Source of the DNA: Adiantum capillus-veneris
Taxonomy: Eukaryota > Streptophyta > Polypodiopsida > Polypodiales > Pteridaceae
Assembly (NCBI GenBank): GCA_014529385.2
Contig: CM043942.1
Span: forward strand, 110,788,141-110,852,140
Length of the DNA: 64,000 bases
Direction: 5' to 3'
Part shown: piece by piece, positions 1 to 12,265 of the stretch
Numbering within the stretch: position 1 is the stretch's first letter
Layout: the number at the start of each line of letters is the position of its first letter
Position numbers and translations under genes: made by a program
Notes under the pieces: model-generated
Databases searched by the model: none
What the model was told of the DNA's origin: nothing
Seen by the model: the letters and a program-made list of their open reading frames with translations, nothing else

Positions 1-193
1 CCCTGTGTGCAGGGACATGAATGTGCAGAATGCGAGGTAAGCTATCTTTGTTCTTCTTATACAAAATGCTTTTTCATTTTACCTTGGATCATGCACATTT
101 CTCTTATTACTTTTGAGCCTAACTCACATGGTTATTGTTGTCCGTAATTGGTCATTGCAAACATCCATTTAGCCAGTGCTGTAATACACCACG
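1..193 (+). other. Possible Cys-rich exon end with splice donor
   Basis: Bases 1-36 read without a stop as a Cys-rich peptide (PCVQGHECAECE) and are followed at once by GTAAGC, a good plant splice donor. A second GTAAGT at 194-199 follows a short stretch bounded by AG at 175-176; the 17 bases between (177-193) would add two more cysteines in phase 0. This could be the 3' end of a host exon that starts left of the window, followed by a micro-exon. The length is too short to name a family, and chance is a fair alternative. Confidence 0.15.
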
Positions 194-1811
194 GTAAGTT
201 TATGTATGTAGTCACAATTCCATGCATGCTAAGCTTATTTATATGAAGCCTGATTTATTCGTTTGGAAGGTAGCACTACAGTAGCTTAAAGTGCTTATTT
301 ATATCTTTCATTTAGAGTAACAGATAATGTCTACAGATTCGTCAAATTAATATGCCAATAATTTCTACCGTATTGAATGTAATTGTACAAACAATCAACA
401 ATGGCTCTTGAGGATGTCTGTCTGTGAAGGGAAGGTTTGATGCTTTCTGATCAGTCATTACAGGTCAATATCATCGGTATCTTTGCTGCTTGGGCAAATG
501 ACATGCTCAAGGACATTCAGCTTTTGTACTGGATGTAGCCAGCAAATTACTAACATGCAATTATACTAGTAGAAATCAGGATTGATCCCCCCACTTTAGG
601 ACTTATAACCAGCGCCTGTTGTAATTAGTGGACATGAAGGAGCATGTTCTTTAAACACCATAATTTTTGATTATTTTTGTCACTGTTATTCTTAAAATGG
701 TCTACTAGTATACATGCCACATATTGAAATTTTTGCTTAGTCTTAATCCAGATACAAGGTTCTTAAATTAAGTGCTGAGCATGCCATATTAGTCAGGTAT
801 TGATTGTGATAAAGCTGTTTCTGAAACATGAGGGCCTCTCTTTACTTAAAACTTTTGTTTTAAAACTTCCTGTTTGAAATGAACTGTACAAGGATGGCGA
901 TATTTTACTGGGTTTTTGGATATTTTGTGGGTTATCAGTTAGTGTCCTACTGATTTTTGAAGCATCCAAATGAGGTGCTCCTGATTGAAATCCCTTGTGA
1001 GCCTTTCTACTGAACTGCACATTCCAAATGTGAGTGAAACATGGAATAAAATTCAGAGTTTTTTTCTTCTATTTTGGCTGCATTGAATCAAGCTTAGTAA
1101 TTGGGTTTAGCTCTATTGGATGGCAATGTCCACTATGAAATGCTGTACTCTGGGTAGTAGATGCTACTGACATTTTGAATATGACTTTTTTGATAGGCCG
1201 GTAGTGCTGAATGATGTGGTTCATAAGGTTGCACCTTTGGTTTGGGGATGGTTCTGTTTAACAAAACTTGAAACTTTGTATCTTGGTAGTTGTCCTAGGA
1301 AGCGATTTAGTGAATGAACTCACTATCTTTGTTGATCTTAACGGAAATATCATCTCTGAAATCACTAAAACAACTCGCGATAGAGTTTTCCAATACTCTA
1401 GGCCTTGGCAATCCATTGCATAGCACTTAGGTTGCATCTTTGTCTAGCCGCCTACTTGTGGGGCATGCGACCGTTTTCATGTCCAGAGCCCATGCTGGCC
1501 TTTCAATTTTAGGGCACACCCGTTTGTTCTTTTTGGGTGTTGGGTTGACTTACCTCCACCTTTGACCTTTGTATAGATATGGGCATGTGGGAGGTCTAAG
1601 GTGATCTGATTGAGTGTCTTAAATAATCTCTTTGTTCCTTTTTAATCAATATTTTTACTACAATCTATACTTGTTTCCTATCTCATGCATTTATAAGGTT
1701 ATACAACATATTCATTGATGCCTATATACATGAAGTTGTGTGTTATTTTAACTTGGTGTGTCCACTTGATTGGGACGAGACTGGTCACGTGGCATGTCAA
1801 GTGTGGAGTTC

Positions 1812-1834
1812 AGCTAGCCACTTCTTGGCTAGCT
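1812..1834. repeat. Perfect 9-bp hairpin
   Basis: AGCTAGCCA at 1812-1820 is followed by a 5-base loop and its exact reverse complement at 1826-1834. No U-tract or gene accompanies it, so it is recorded as structure only. Confidence 0.5.
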
Positions 1835-1870
1835 ATTCGAGGAGATGATGTCTAATATATTATCAGCATA

Positions 1871-2559
1871 GACTCCATGATCATATTATGATTGCAAGTG
1901 TTGTAAGATTGAAAATGTGATTGAGAGTGAGATAGCTTCAGGAGTGGTCCAAAGGTTATGATAAGTGCTCAGCCTTTTTTTTTTTGTAATCGTTATATAC
2001 ATCAATATAGATTTTCAATTTTACATTTTATAAATTTTTATTTTTCAATATATTTTTGATTGAGCTGGATTTGAGTAAGGACTTGATGTTACATTTACCA
2101 ATTAAAAATTCTATAAAAGTTCTATTGCACTCCTAGAAAGTGTGTTATGCTTTCAAACATGTGTTTTTAGTGGATGTTGAGCCTAACTAGCTACCCTATT
2201 TTAAATTGAGTATTCTTTCAAGCACATTGGTTGATAATAGCTAAAGACCTGCTCGGTTCAAGGGAAAAGATGGAGTAGCTTTGTGTATAAAAGTTGAATA
2301 TTGCCTCCAAAATGTGTCTACAAGGATCACCTTGATGGATACATATTGTCCACAACTTTGCTGTAATGCTTGAATGGCAATGGTCGGGATGGGTGCTACA
2401 GTTGGAAAGTCATCACCTGTTCTAACTTCTAGGTTATTGGCCCTTGGTCAAACAAGCTAACAAAGAGACTCCATGATCATATTGTGATTGCGAGTGTGCG
2501 TGAGATTGAGAGTGTGATTGGGAGTGGGATAGCTTAGGGGTGATCCTAAAGTTATGATA
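1871..2559 (+). repeat. Spaced direct repeat, about 93 bp per copy
   Basis: Copies at 1871-1963 and 2467-2559 share the start GACTCCATGATCATATT and the end GTTATGATA and align along their whole length with scattered substitutions. They lie 596 bp apart on the same strand. They may be two pieces of an old tandem array or internal repeats of the minus-strand element next door. Confidence 0.75.
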
Positions 2560-2747
2560 CAAACCACAAACTCACTACATCTACCTAAGTCGAAGGATCT
2601 AGGCCAGACACACGTTCCTTAGACTCCCTCTAAGACCTAGAGAGTCTTCCACCCTCTGATCCTATCTAAATGTAAAACGAGACTCTTGGCAAGCCAAAGA
2701 ATCCCTATCCTCAAGGACTAGTTTCGGTCACCTACCTAGGGTTTTCG

Positions 2748-2765
2748 TCCCCGGGAACGGCGCCA
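2748..2765 (-). other. Primer binding site of minus-strand LTR element
   Basis: Read on the minus strand, TGGCGCCGTT followed by CCGGGGA lies one base beyond the CCAACA end of the LTR. Plant tRNA-Asp ends in CCCCGGCAACGGCGCCA, so this matches its 3' end with one mismatch in the first 18 bases. Athila and related Ty3/gypsy elements are known to use this primer. It shows that the LTR at 2767-3686 is a 5' LTR whose internal region runs toward position 1. Confidence 0.75.
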
Positions 2766-2766
2766 A

Positions 2767-3686
2767 TGTTGGACGGATATGCCGCGGACGTCAGCACAGC
2801 GAGAACTCATCTAACAAGATTTGTCAGCTAAGGACGAAGCTCGACCCGTAGGCGCGTGGAAGCAAGCATAGGGTGTCAATATACACTCGACCGACTCGAC
2901 TAATTCCTATAGAGGTCTCTACTCAATGTCTAAGCTACAGCCTTCAGAGTGCATAAGAGGAGATTTTCTACAACGCTTTCTAGAGCCAAATACCCATAAA
3001 ACGGTCTCTAAACGCCACAGAACTTGAAGGTGACCCTACTAACACCAATAGGTCGCTCTCCCTAAGGTCTATGAACCAAAATCCCAACCCAAAACACCCG
3101 ATACAAAATCACGTAGGATGTCTGGCCGAAATTTGCAGATCGTCGTTTTCGAAAACTAAAGTGTCTAATGTGTAGCTCTACTCAATGCGAACGCGTGGAT
3201 ATGATACAATGCAAAAACAGATAACGTATGCTCACCGAATCACCAGATGAAGCTCGTAGATCAAGCTCGCAAAACCGGACCGTACGCGCGGAATGTAGGT
3301 ATTGGCGCGTAGCTCTCGTCGGGGGCAACACGCTGCACTTCTTCGCACTCGATTCAAACCACCGGTGCACGCGTAGCGTCAAGATGAAGCTCTCACTCTC
3401 TCTCGTACACAGTACGCTCACTCACAGACTTCACTTCTTTAAAAATGACAAAGGTTTTTCATTAAGGTCAAAAAGTGGTATAAATACCTTACAATCTCAA
3501 ACCCTAATGTTCCAATTTAACCATTTATTCAATCTAAATGTCAAAACCGGGATACAATCTGAAAACTTCTGTAAGCCCCAATATTTACAAAGGTGAAATG
3601 TCGGGTTTTCTCAATAAATGAATAATTACAAAAAAAAAAAATCCGCCGAGCAGTCATTTTTCGTAGGGTGTGTCCAGCTTCTAACA
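2767..3686 (-). mobile_element. Family-E LTR, reverse orientation (5' LTR)
   Basis: The reverse complement starts TGTTAG at 3686 and ends CCAACA at 2767. It aligns along its length with the plus-strand LTR at 35315-36244, including the block around the TATA-like TATTTATA (near 3480-3490; TATATATA in the other copy) and the GACATCCTACGTGA motif (3109-3123). The lengths are 920 and 930 bp. With its primer site at 2748-2765 this is the 5' LTR of an element pointing left. Its 3' LTR is not in the window. Confidence 0.85.
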
Positions 3687-4296
3687 GAATACGAAGCGAG
3701 CAAAATAATGTCAAGCTTATTTTATTGAATTACCCAGGGTCAAACCAGCCATGGCCAACAGAAATTTGTCGATATGCTGAATAATGACTAGCCACAAAAA
3801 CCTTTTACTCATCTTCCAATCTTGTGATGTAATATGGTAAAAACGAGCGAGTAAACAAAGCTATTTACCACCATAATAGGGTATGTGATGCAACTTAATA
3901 TCTACAGAGTATCAGCCGATATGGCAACAAATCTGAAAACAGTTTTCAGTTTATTCAAAGTCTCTTTAGACAATTCAGGAAATTAGGTACCCGTACTATG
4001 AATTGAATCAGCATGAGGTCAGTTTTCAAACCCTTTGCTCATGAGTTTGTTGAATGATTACGCCTTTCTATCAACATACTTCAATCTTACCTGTAGGTGA
4101 ATTTCGCACTCTCATGCTTACAAGCATTAAAAGTCTACCACAATTTGGCATTGCTTGCCCAACATTAAACAAAAAAGTAGCTTCATTGTTTCGAGGAAGA
4201 GCTTAATGTCCAAACAGTTATATGCTTAATTACAACAACATTTCAAACTTCTAAATACTTAATTTAAGTAGAGTAGGTCATCATGATGCTTCAGTT

Positions 4297-4366
<70 letters not shown>

Positions 4367-4740
4367 GTATTATGCCACAAGTGTGAATTGAATGTAAAGA
4401 TTCAAAACTTATACTTGAGACACTCAAAATAGCTTCGTGATTTCGAGTCTCGTGCCCTTGTGATCACACCACACCCTACGGTCGCGACAATTCAAAATAC
4501 AACATTCATGACATGAATCCTTTCGAGAACTGTTGTGCTTCTGTGAAGAGATCACACATGGCATTTATGCTCAACAAGGTATAGAAAAAAAAACATTCTT
4601 ATTAAGGATCTCTTCATGAACATAGCTTGATTGACTATACAACCTCCCATGTAACACCATAGGCATTTGAGATGCTCATATATGTGATTGCATTTGGAGA
4701 GAAGCTTCATCATTGATTTTTTGAAAACAACAAAGTGTTT
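3687..4740. other. Gene-free stretch
   Basis: No coding sequence or RNA gene recognised. It contains a 62-bp (GA)n microsatellite at 4298-4359 and otherwise AT-rich unique-looking DNA. Confidence 0.5.
4298..4359. repeat. (GA)n microsatellite
   Basis: Thirty-one uninterrupted AG units. Several retroelement LTRs in this window carry the same dinucleotide tract. Confidence 0.95.
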
Positions 4741-5994
4741 CCTGTAATGGAATTGGCTTATTAACTTGAGAGTAGCGGAAATTAGAGAGAGTACTTTTGT
4801 GAAATTACTTTGTGAGCATAGTAGGTGAGCATAATTGATGGTAGCAACATAAACATAGCATTTAGTTAACCTGGCATGAACAATACTTTTGCAAGAGAGA
4901 GAGTTCAGAGAACATGACAACAATTGAGGACTGGATTTATGTGGAGCCGGTAGTCCCCCCTCCAATAGGCATTTATTTATTATAGTTTCTCCTATCAAGA
5001 GAGACTTGTTACAATACAATCTTTGTGTTCCTTGTGACCTAGGTGATGCAATGAAGATGGAAAACTTCATGCATCACGAGCATAACATAAACTTTGTGGA
5101 AAGCATTGACTATCCCAAGCCTCAGTCCCAACACCTCAAACACCTTTGAAGGTGGAGAGAACTAGCAAGAAATGAGGGTAGGGAAGAGGAAGAAGAAATA
5201 TTTCATAGGAGAAAGAATTAGTTCCTCACTTATCATCACTCTTCTTGCTAGCATACATAATAGGATAGTAATGAAGATGGAGAAGATGACAAGCTTAAGT
5301 GTAATGGAAATGGCATATAAACTTTGAGAATAGCGGAATTAAGAGAATTAGAGTGAGCATTTTTGTGAAATTACTTTGAGAACATGGAGGTGAACTTAAT
5401 TGATGGTAGCAACATAAACATAGTACTTAATTAACTTGACATGAACAATACTTTTGCAAGAGAGAGAGTATTAGAGAACATGACAATAGTTGATGACCGG
5501 ATTTACTTGGAGCCGGTCCCCCCTCCAAAAGGCGTTTGTATTATAGAATCTCCCATCAAGAGAGAATTTGTTACAATACAATATTTGTGTTCCTTGTGAC
5601 CTTGGTGATGCTATGAAGATGGAAAGCTTCATGCACCGCGAGCTTAACATAAACTTTGCAAAAAGCATTAACTATCCCAAGCCTCAATCCCAAGGCCTCA
5701 AACATCTTCGAAGGTGGAGAGACCTAGCGGGGAATGAGGGTAGAGAAGAGGAAGAAGAAACATCCCATAGGAGAAAGAAATAGTTCGTCACTTATCATCA
5801 CTCTTCTTGCTTAGCATAGCATAATAGCACAGTAATGAAGATGAAGAAGATGACACGCTTAAGCAGTGGGGAAGAGGAAGAAGAAACATTCCATAAGAGA
5901 AAGAAATAGTTTCTCACTTATCATCACTCTTCTTACTTAGCATAGCCTAATAGCATAGTAATAAAGATGAAGAAGATGGCAAGCTTAAGCATTG
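4741..5994 (+). repeat. Tandem duplication, 557-bp period, about 2.2 copies
   Basis: Copy 1 (about 4741-5298) and copy 2 (about 5299-5865) align throughout. Shared landmarks include GATGGTAGCAACATAAACAT, the CCCCCCTCCAA block and AGAGGAAGAAGAA. A third, partial copy (5866-5994) repeats the last 128 bp of copy 2. Short open frames here are not conserved between copies, so the unit is treated as non-coding. Confidence 0.85.
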
Positions 5995-6117
5995 AAGCAT
6001 GGCTCTTGGTTGGATTTGCATTTTATAGCCAAGAGTGTTGGTGTAGGCTCTCCACTTCTCAACAAGCTTGGAAAAGGAGATGAAGCTCTGCACTTTGCAC
6101 TCCACACAATGAGAGAA

Positions 6118-6171
6118 TGTGTGTGTGTGTGTGGGAGAGTATTACCCCCCTCTCGTGCTTGGTCCACACAC

Positions 6172-6211
<40 letters not shown>
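6118..6211. repeat. (GT)n and (CT)n microsatellites
   Basis: A short (GT)n run at about 6118-6132 is followed by an uninterrupted (CT)n run at about 6181-6211. Open frames crossing it (Leu-Ser repeats) are artefacts of the dinucleotide. Confidence 0.9.
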
Positions 6212-6215
<4 letters not shown>

Positions 6216-6375
6216 ATTTGATTATTTCATTTGGATATGTGTCCTCTTTTTCCTCTTTGAGAGAAAGAACTTTATTATTTATATTTATGTATCTAAATTC
6301 TCATTGGACCCCTTTAAAACCTAACCAATAGCATTCAAGCACATCATGAGGGCCATATGTGGAGGATCATTTGAA

Positions 6376-6517
6376 CATGTGTCTTTTATGCTTATTAAGT
6401 CATTTGATTGAATTGAATACTTCAAGAACTTAGTCAATCAAGCAAGCATGTGTCTTTTATGCTTCTTAAGTCATTTGTTTTGAATTGAATACTTCAAGCC
6501 TTAGTCAATCAAGCATA
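6376..6517 (+). repeat. 71-bp tandem duplication
   Basis: Units start CATGTGTCTTTTATGCTT at 6376 and 6447 and end with TTAGTCAATCAAGCA. They differ by a few substitutions. No gene is present. Confidence 0.85.
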
Positions 6518-6769
6518 GACGTTCATGCCTCTTGAGAATTTATCTTTGATTTTAACATTTCAAAAACCTTAGTCATTTAAAGATAAAAATCATCTCAAGC
6601 TTTACGCAAGGTTCCCACAACCACTTTAAGCGTTTTAGCATCTCATGCTTGGGCACGATTCCCACCTCGAGATTAGCCCTAGCTTGCGTAAGGTCAAATG
6701 ACTTTTTAACACTAACTTTTGGAGGTCTTGAATGAAGCTAACCCTAAGGTCTTTTAAGATCCATTAGAT

Positions 6770-6969
6770 GCACGTTGCTCTTTGATAGACTACCTCCGTT
6801 TGAACCCCTTTTGAAATGTAACCATCTCTCCTCTTGGTCCCTTGTTGATGTAAATTTAGAAGCACTTATTGCACATTGCTCTTTGGTAGACCGTCTCCTT
6901 TTGGACCCCTATTGAGATGCAACTATTTCTCCTTTCGGTCCCCTGTTGAGATAGGTCTAAAAGCACATA
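6770..6969 (+). repeat. 101-bp tandem duplication
   Basis: Units at 6770-6870 and 6871-6969 both begin with GCAC[GA]TTGCTCTTTG and end with AAGCAC. They are diverged by perhaps 20 percent by eye, so this is older than the duplication at 6376. The DNA from 6518 to 7227 holds nothing else recognisable. Confidence 0.75.
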
Positions 6970-7227
6970 TATATATATACGAAGTCTTGTTCCCCTTTTA
7001 TCTTCCCATATTAAGTGATCAGTTTAATATAAGAAAATAATTTGGTAAAGTTAGATATTATATTTTATGGAATCCTTCTTTGCCCCATATAAGGAGAAGC
7101 ATGGGATTCATAAACGATTTTCTTGTTGTATGGGTGAGTAATACATAGCCTATTGCCGTTTGGAAGATAACCATCCTTCAAGGTGAATGGTTCTTTTTTT
7201 CTTCCCTAATGAAAAGACTGTAATTAC

Positions 7228-8527
7228 CTACTTAAAGTCGTGGTCAATAGCATATTCATCTATCATAAAAGATAGATCATTGTGAGTTGCTATAGACACC
7301 ACATTTACCCTTGGCCGTTGTGAAAGTGCATCGACCACTTGATTGTGCTTGCCATCAATGTGAGAAATATGAAATTTAAATTGCGAAAGAAAATTTTCCC
7401 ACCTCATTTGTTTGCTGAAAAGCTTGGTTTTCGTCATGAAGTACTTAAGACTTTGTGATCCATTCGTAGGATGAATGGAGCCCCAAAGAGATAGTGCTTC
7501 CATGTGTCTAGGACATGTAGAACAACTAAAAGATCTTTTTCGTATATGCCCAAGACCCGTTCATCGACATTGCACCTTCGGATCTCATATGCTATGGCAT
7601 GCTCTTCTTGAAGCAAAAATGCTCCAAGGCAATCACCACAAGCATCACATTGGACCTCAAATGGCTTTGAGAGATTCGGAAACATAAGGATTACTTGAGA
7701 GGTAAGATTCTCTTTGAGCTTGTCAAAAGCATTTTGTTCTTTAGCAGTCCATGAGTACTTAATGTTCTTCCTTGTTAAGTCATGCAATGGTCCTACTATT
7801 TGAGAGAATTTTTCTATGAAGCGTCTATAGTATGCACACATATCAATAAAGCTTCTGCTCATGTAGATTCCTTGGATTAGGCCATGCTTTTATTACCTCC
7901 AACTTTGATGGATTCATAAATATACCATCTTGATAGATAATGTGACCTAAATATTGAATCTCTTGTAGGAAAAATTCACTTTCTTTTGATTAATGAAAAG
8001 CTTATTCTCTCTCACAACTTGAAAGATTACCTGGAGGTGTCACTTGTACTCCTCAAGAGAATTTGAGTGGCCTGAAGATTTTTGTCCATCGTAAGTTTGA
8101 ATGCAGCTCGAGCATTTGTCAGTGATTGTATTTAGTGCTCTAAAGTCGACACACGTGATATGTGTCGTGTTTCTTTTACACTAAAAGTACTGGTGAACAG
8201 AATAGAGAGGAGCTAGGCCTCACCATCCCTTTTTGCACCAATTCATGCAATTGCCTCATGACCTCCTTTTGTTGAGCTTGTGAAACTCAATAAGGAGGTT
8301 TATTAGGAGGTGAGCTTCCTAGTAGAAGCTCTACTGCATGGTCTCATCATCCCCTCATTTTGGAGGTAGCTCACTGGGGATGTCATCATTGAAATATCTT
8401 GGAATCCATTTAGGAAACTAGAAAGCTCTAATTCCTCTTGATTCCCTTTATTGCTACTTGTGAAAACATTAGAATCATTTACAGATTTTCTAACAAAAAT
8501 CCTATATTTAAAAATAGAGCTTTTCAT
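7228..8527 (-). pseudogene. Ty3/gypsy pol relic (RT, RNase H)
   Basis: Read leftward from 8527, the fragments follow the gypsy pol order: an RT N-terminal segment (QKEVMRQLHELVQKGMVRP, about 8200-8290), a jump to the segment just before the thumb (KLFINQKK, near 8000), the thumb-like CAYYRRFIEKFSQIVGPLHDL (7790-7850), the RNase H start (FEVQCDACGDCLGAFLLQE) and the RNase H end (FHISHIDGKHNQVVDALSQR, about 7300). The palm with the YxDD site is missing, so an internal deletion removed the catalytic core. At least three frameshifts and several stops break the frame. No LTRs were found around it. Confidence 0.85.
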
Positions 8528-10055
8528 TGAAATCTCAAAATCCTCAAAGACAAGCTCATTTTTCTTATCAAACTAGCAATAGTGACGATGGAAGCATTTG
8601 ATGCCCTAAAAGCATCTCCTACATCTCAACGCCAAACTCCCCCCCCCGCCCCCCCGTCCCTCTCACGTGACAATCCTTCATTGGTAAATATCCTTTTGTT
8701 TTTCCCCTTTGGAAAAAAATGTGATGTCTCTCCAAGATTCCTTGAGAAATGGACTATGAAAATTTAGGGTCACTTAGGTTCGCAGCCAGGTCTCCTCCTC
8801 TCCAACCTTCATCTGCAGTCCTCAATTAGTAGTCACACTAGGTGTCTCAACACACCCAACCACTTCCGCAATACCAACATCTTGGCATACTACCTAACCT
8901 AAATTAATCTTATGGAGATATGGCAAGAGGCCTCCTAGATGGGAAATTCATTCCACTCCTCAAGATTGTCAATAATCAAGATTGATAATAATTCACAAGT
9001 TATGAGCATTGTCTCCTAGAATCTCCCTACTCTAGGTGTCCAAGAGTCGAATACAAAATATCAAATCCTCAAATACTTCCAACTCAAGTGCTTGGCACGA
9101 ATAACAAGTAAGATCATGAGGCGTGTTATGGATAGATACAAGATAGAGTGCTAATCCAACTTTGCAATGGACCTACACATTCTCTTAAAACTCTTAAAGT
9201 CAGGATCTCCAATAATTGAGAAAGTAGCAACCTGTTCCCCAACATATCCCATATATGCCCAATAATTACTATCTTTTCTTCTTTGAATATGCACTATCGA
9301 TTGTTGCCAACATGAGAATTACGTCGTACAATTGTTGCTTGCGACAATTTTAATGAGTCTTTTTTTTTTTGTTTCTTGCAAGTCTTTTGCTTTAATAACA
9401 ATATATATAGTCTAGCTAGTGACTTTTTTCCTTTTATAAAAAATTGATAAGATGCACCGACTTGAAGTATTTTTTTATAAAAAAAATCTTGAGTTTCTTC
9501 CACCAAGGCTTGTCCCAAGGTATGAAGGGCACACATAGAACTCTTCTAGTTTTAAGGTCAAAATTTGTCAATAATTACACTTAAACTTAAATTTCATCAA
9601 ATTTCTTGCAAAAAAGCTTGCAATCAGATAACGGAGTAGACCTATGCAGCTCAAGAACTAAAAAAATTAGAAGGGCTTGCCTAGAGATGTAACACTTTGT
9701 GGCCTGTTTGACTTAGTGAGTCCAATATGGTTTAAGCGTGATGTTGCACACATGTTCATTCTTCGCAACAATATGTAGCTCCTCTTTGTTTGGACATTAA
9801 GCTTAACAGGGACTTTTTGCAAATTTTTGAATAGATCTCACATTCACATGCATATTAACCAAAGCAATTGGTCCCAAGCATATCATCTTTTTTGCCAAGC
9901 GCTTGATTAACAATTTCACTATAAGTTTCTTTTACCCAAATTGACTTCTCCCACAATGACCCATCCCTTCAAGATGGGTGGCATTTCGCACATCAAGCTC
10001 ATCAACAAACAATTTTGGTACTCTTGTGAACACAACACTAAATGGCACACATGTT
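8528..10055. other. Gene-free stretch
   Basis: Only short open frames without recognisable similarity. A C-rich run lies at about 8640-8656. Nothing else could be identified. Confidence 0.5.
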
Positions 10056-10121
10056 GACCACATAAAGTATTGCACGGTTTTGTGTCCAGACCACATAAAG
10101 TATTGCACGGTTTTGTGTCAA
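10056..10121 (+). repeat. 33-bp tandem duplication
   Basis: GACCACATAAAGTATTGCAC begins both units (10056 and 10089) and the copies are nearly identical, so the duplication is recent. Confidence 0.9.
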
Positions 10122-11849
10122 GCAAAGCATTGCTAAGCATTCGTTGCCACATTGAAAAATATTTTAGTTTTATGTCAAAATTTATTGACAACTATACTTA
10201 AAATTTTACAATTTTACTCTATATTGATGATTCGAAAGATAATGGATCGTGAATTGCTCTCAACCGATGCATTCCTTAAGTGAGCAGTTCAACCTTCAAG
10301 CACTACAAGTACTGTGTCGTGTCGTGGCACGTGCATAATGTGATACTAAAAAAATCTACCTGAATCTTAATGATTTTGATGTGTTGGACCAAATGCTACA
10401 ATGTACATAGTGTGATATATGCGAAAACGGATGCCATGGTTGCAAGCGTGTACATACCTTGTCGAAGCAGGCGAAGCCCGAGACGTGGCACTGTTGAATG
10501 TTTTTCTACATTACACATGCATTAATTTATTTATAGATGTACAAATGTCAAGTGTTTTGAAGTGGCACGCTCGATTTGTTTAGAAAGTTCAATGCGGACG
10601 ATCTCGGCCAAAAATAGCAGGTTTCATGCACGGCCGTAAAAGACGTGTTCAAAGTGCTTACCAAGTAGAAAAATGAATTTCAAAATTAAATTTAAGCTAA
10701 AAGAGAGTTTTCCATAAATCTAGGGATTTTTCCCAGGTCGTTTGGGCATTTAACAGATAAAAAGGGGCATTCTTGAGCCAAAAAAGGACTAAAAGTGGTC
10801 AAAAACAGCAAAAATAGGTTCAAAATGCTACATCAATGACGGTGGTGTTGTTTCACAAGCTGAGAAGGAACTTATAGTGCCAAAAATGAGCTCAATTTGG
10901 CGTTCAAGCAAGGAGATACAACCGTTCCAATCCAGGGTGCTAGTGGAGTCTCGTTGGTACATCCAAAGTGTGTCGACCATAGAAGATGGCATGGACAGAT
11001 AAGTGCAGGCTAGCAAAAGCATGGCAAAAGGCTGGAGCAGCTAGGAAGATCATGGGATGACAGGTAGCAGCGGAGATGTATGACTGATGCGGTTTATAGG
11101 CCAAGAAAGGCTCCAAAAGGGGCTAAGTTGGTGCCCACCTGACCACCTGGGGAATCGTGCCCTCTGGCATCTTTTGAGCCTTGACAAGGTTCTAGAGCAA
11201 GGTATGCATCATACGGACTCAACAAGAACTGACGGCTCGCCAAACGGAGAAGCTGTGGTGGAGATATTGAAGGCTAAAGTTGGGGGGCGCTTTGCAAACA
11301 AGGATACAAATAGCTTGGTCGGGTTTTGGCGGCTTCATATAACAAATTTGGAGGAGTCCAAAGGGAGTAAGGTTGTCACGGCTTGTAGTCAACATGATGG
11401 AGACTCAACACAACTTTGCGGCTCGGCAAATGGATCACCAGGGGCCAATTGGTAGGCAGGACAAGTTGGGGAAAAAAAGGTTTTTTGAAAAAAGTGGTTT
11501 TTGGATTTTTCAAAGGCCTTAGAAGGCTTGACCCTGGGAGTCGCCACGTGGCAACATAAAATACCACATATGCGGGGCGTACTGGTGAGCTGCGGGTGTA
11601 TAAAGATTGGGGCATGTCCCCCTTCTCTAATGTGGTGACGAGAGAGAGAGCTCTCTTGTTGGCTATGGCGTCGCCTGCGGGCTCTGCGCTGGGGCGTTGC
11701 TGTTGGTGCCGCGCGTGGTGGCGCTTCCGTCCAGGCGGCAGGTTTTGGAGGATAGGGTGGTGCGTTGGTGGGGCGGTTTGTACAGTGGTGACATGGCACC
11801 TGCCAAGGGCTCGTTCTCGCGGCCCCCATTTTTAGAGAAGGCAAAAAAG

Positions 11850-11876
11850 CCCCCCCCCCCCCCCCCCCCCCCCCCC
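11850..11876. repeat. Poly-C tract of 27 bases
   Basis: An uninterrupted C run. Open frames across it encode only polyproline or polyglycine and are not considered genes. The exact length is prone to sequencing error. Confidence 0.9.
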
Positions 11877-12254
11877 AATAGCGATGTCGCTATTGCTCCC
11901 ATGGGGAGGGGTCCCGCGGTCGAGGACAGAGAGATAGAGAGAGAGTTTGAAGGCTTCAAGGGGCAAGGAAAAGGGGGCAATCCCGCCACATACATCAAGG
12001 GAGTTGGGAAAGAGCAAGAGAAAGAACCCAAAGGGTTAGAACCAAGAGGCCACTCTAAGGGCGGGCCAAAGGGGTGATTTCAAATGGAGAGCTGGGCAGA
12101 CAAATTGGGCAGGGAAAGGTACCATGCAGTTACCAAAAAAATCAAGTATGCCAAGTGGTGGCAATGCAAAGGAAATTCCAAATGAAGCTGCAAGTGAAGT
12201 GCACGAGATGGGAGCTCACCCATTTTTTCTTTTTTAGATCTCCTAAACACACCC

Positions 12255-12265
12255 CTATAAAAGGA
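12255..12265 (+). promoter_or_regulatory. TATA box
   Basis: CCTATAAAAGG matches the plant TATA consensus and lies in the possible decayed LTR, about 1 kb upstream of the gag relic of element A. A role as an LTR promoter is inferred from position only. Confidence 0.4.

Larger units (their letters stand above)
200..2746. other. Gene-free AT-rich stretch
   Basis: No reading frame resembling a known protein was seen on either strand. The stretch holds a short hairpin and a spaced direct repeat (listed separately). The part next to 2746 should be the internal side of the minus-strand family-E LTR element whose primer site lies at 2748-2765, but no coding sequence of that element could be recognised here. 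Confidence 0.5.

Noticed and set aside
4552-5070. 172-codon open frame on the minus strand
   Set aside because: It lies in the 557-bp tandem duplication and is not conserved in the second copy; no domain.
11663-12077. Overlapping open frames on both strands around the poly-C tract
   Set aside because: Polyproline/polyglycine and low-complexity composition, no domain, frames depend on the C-run length.
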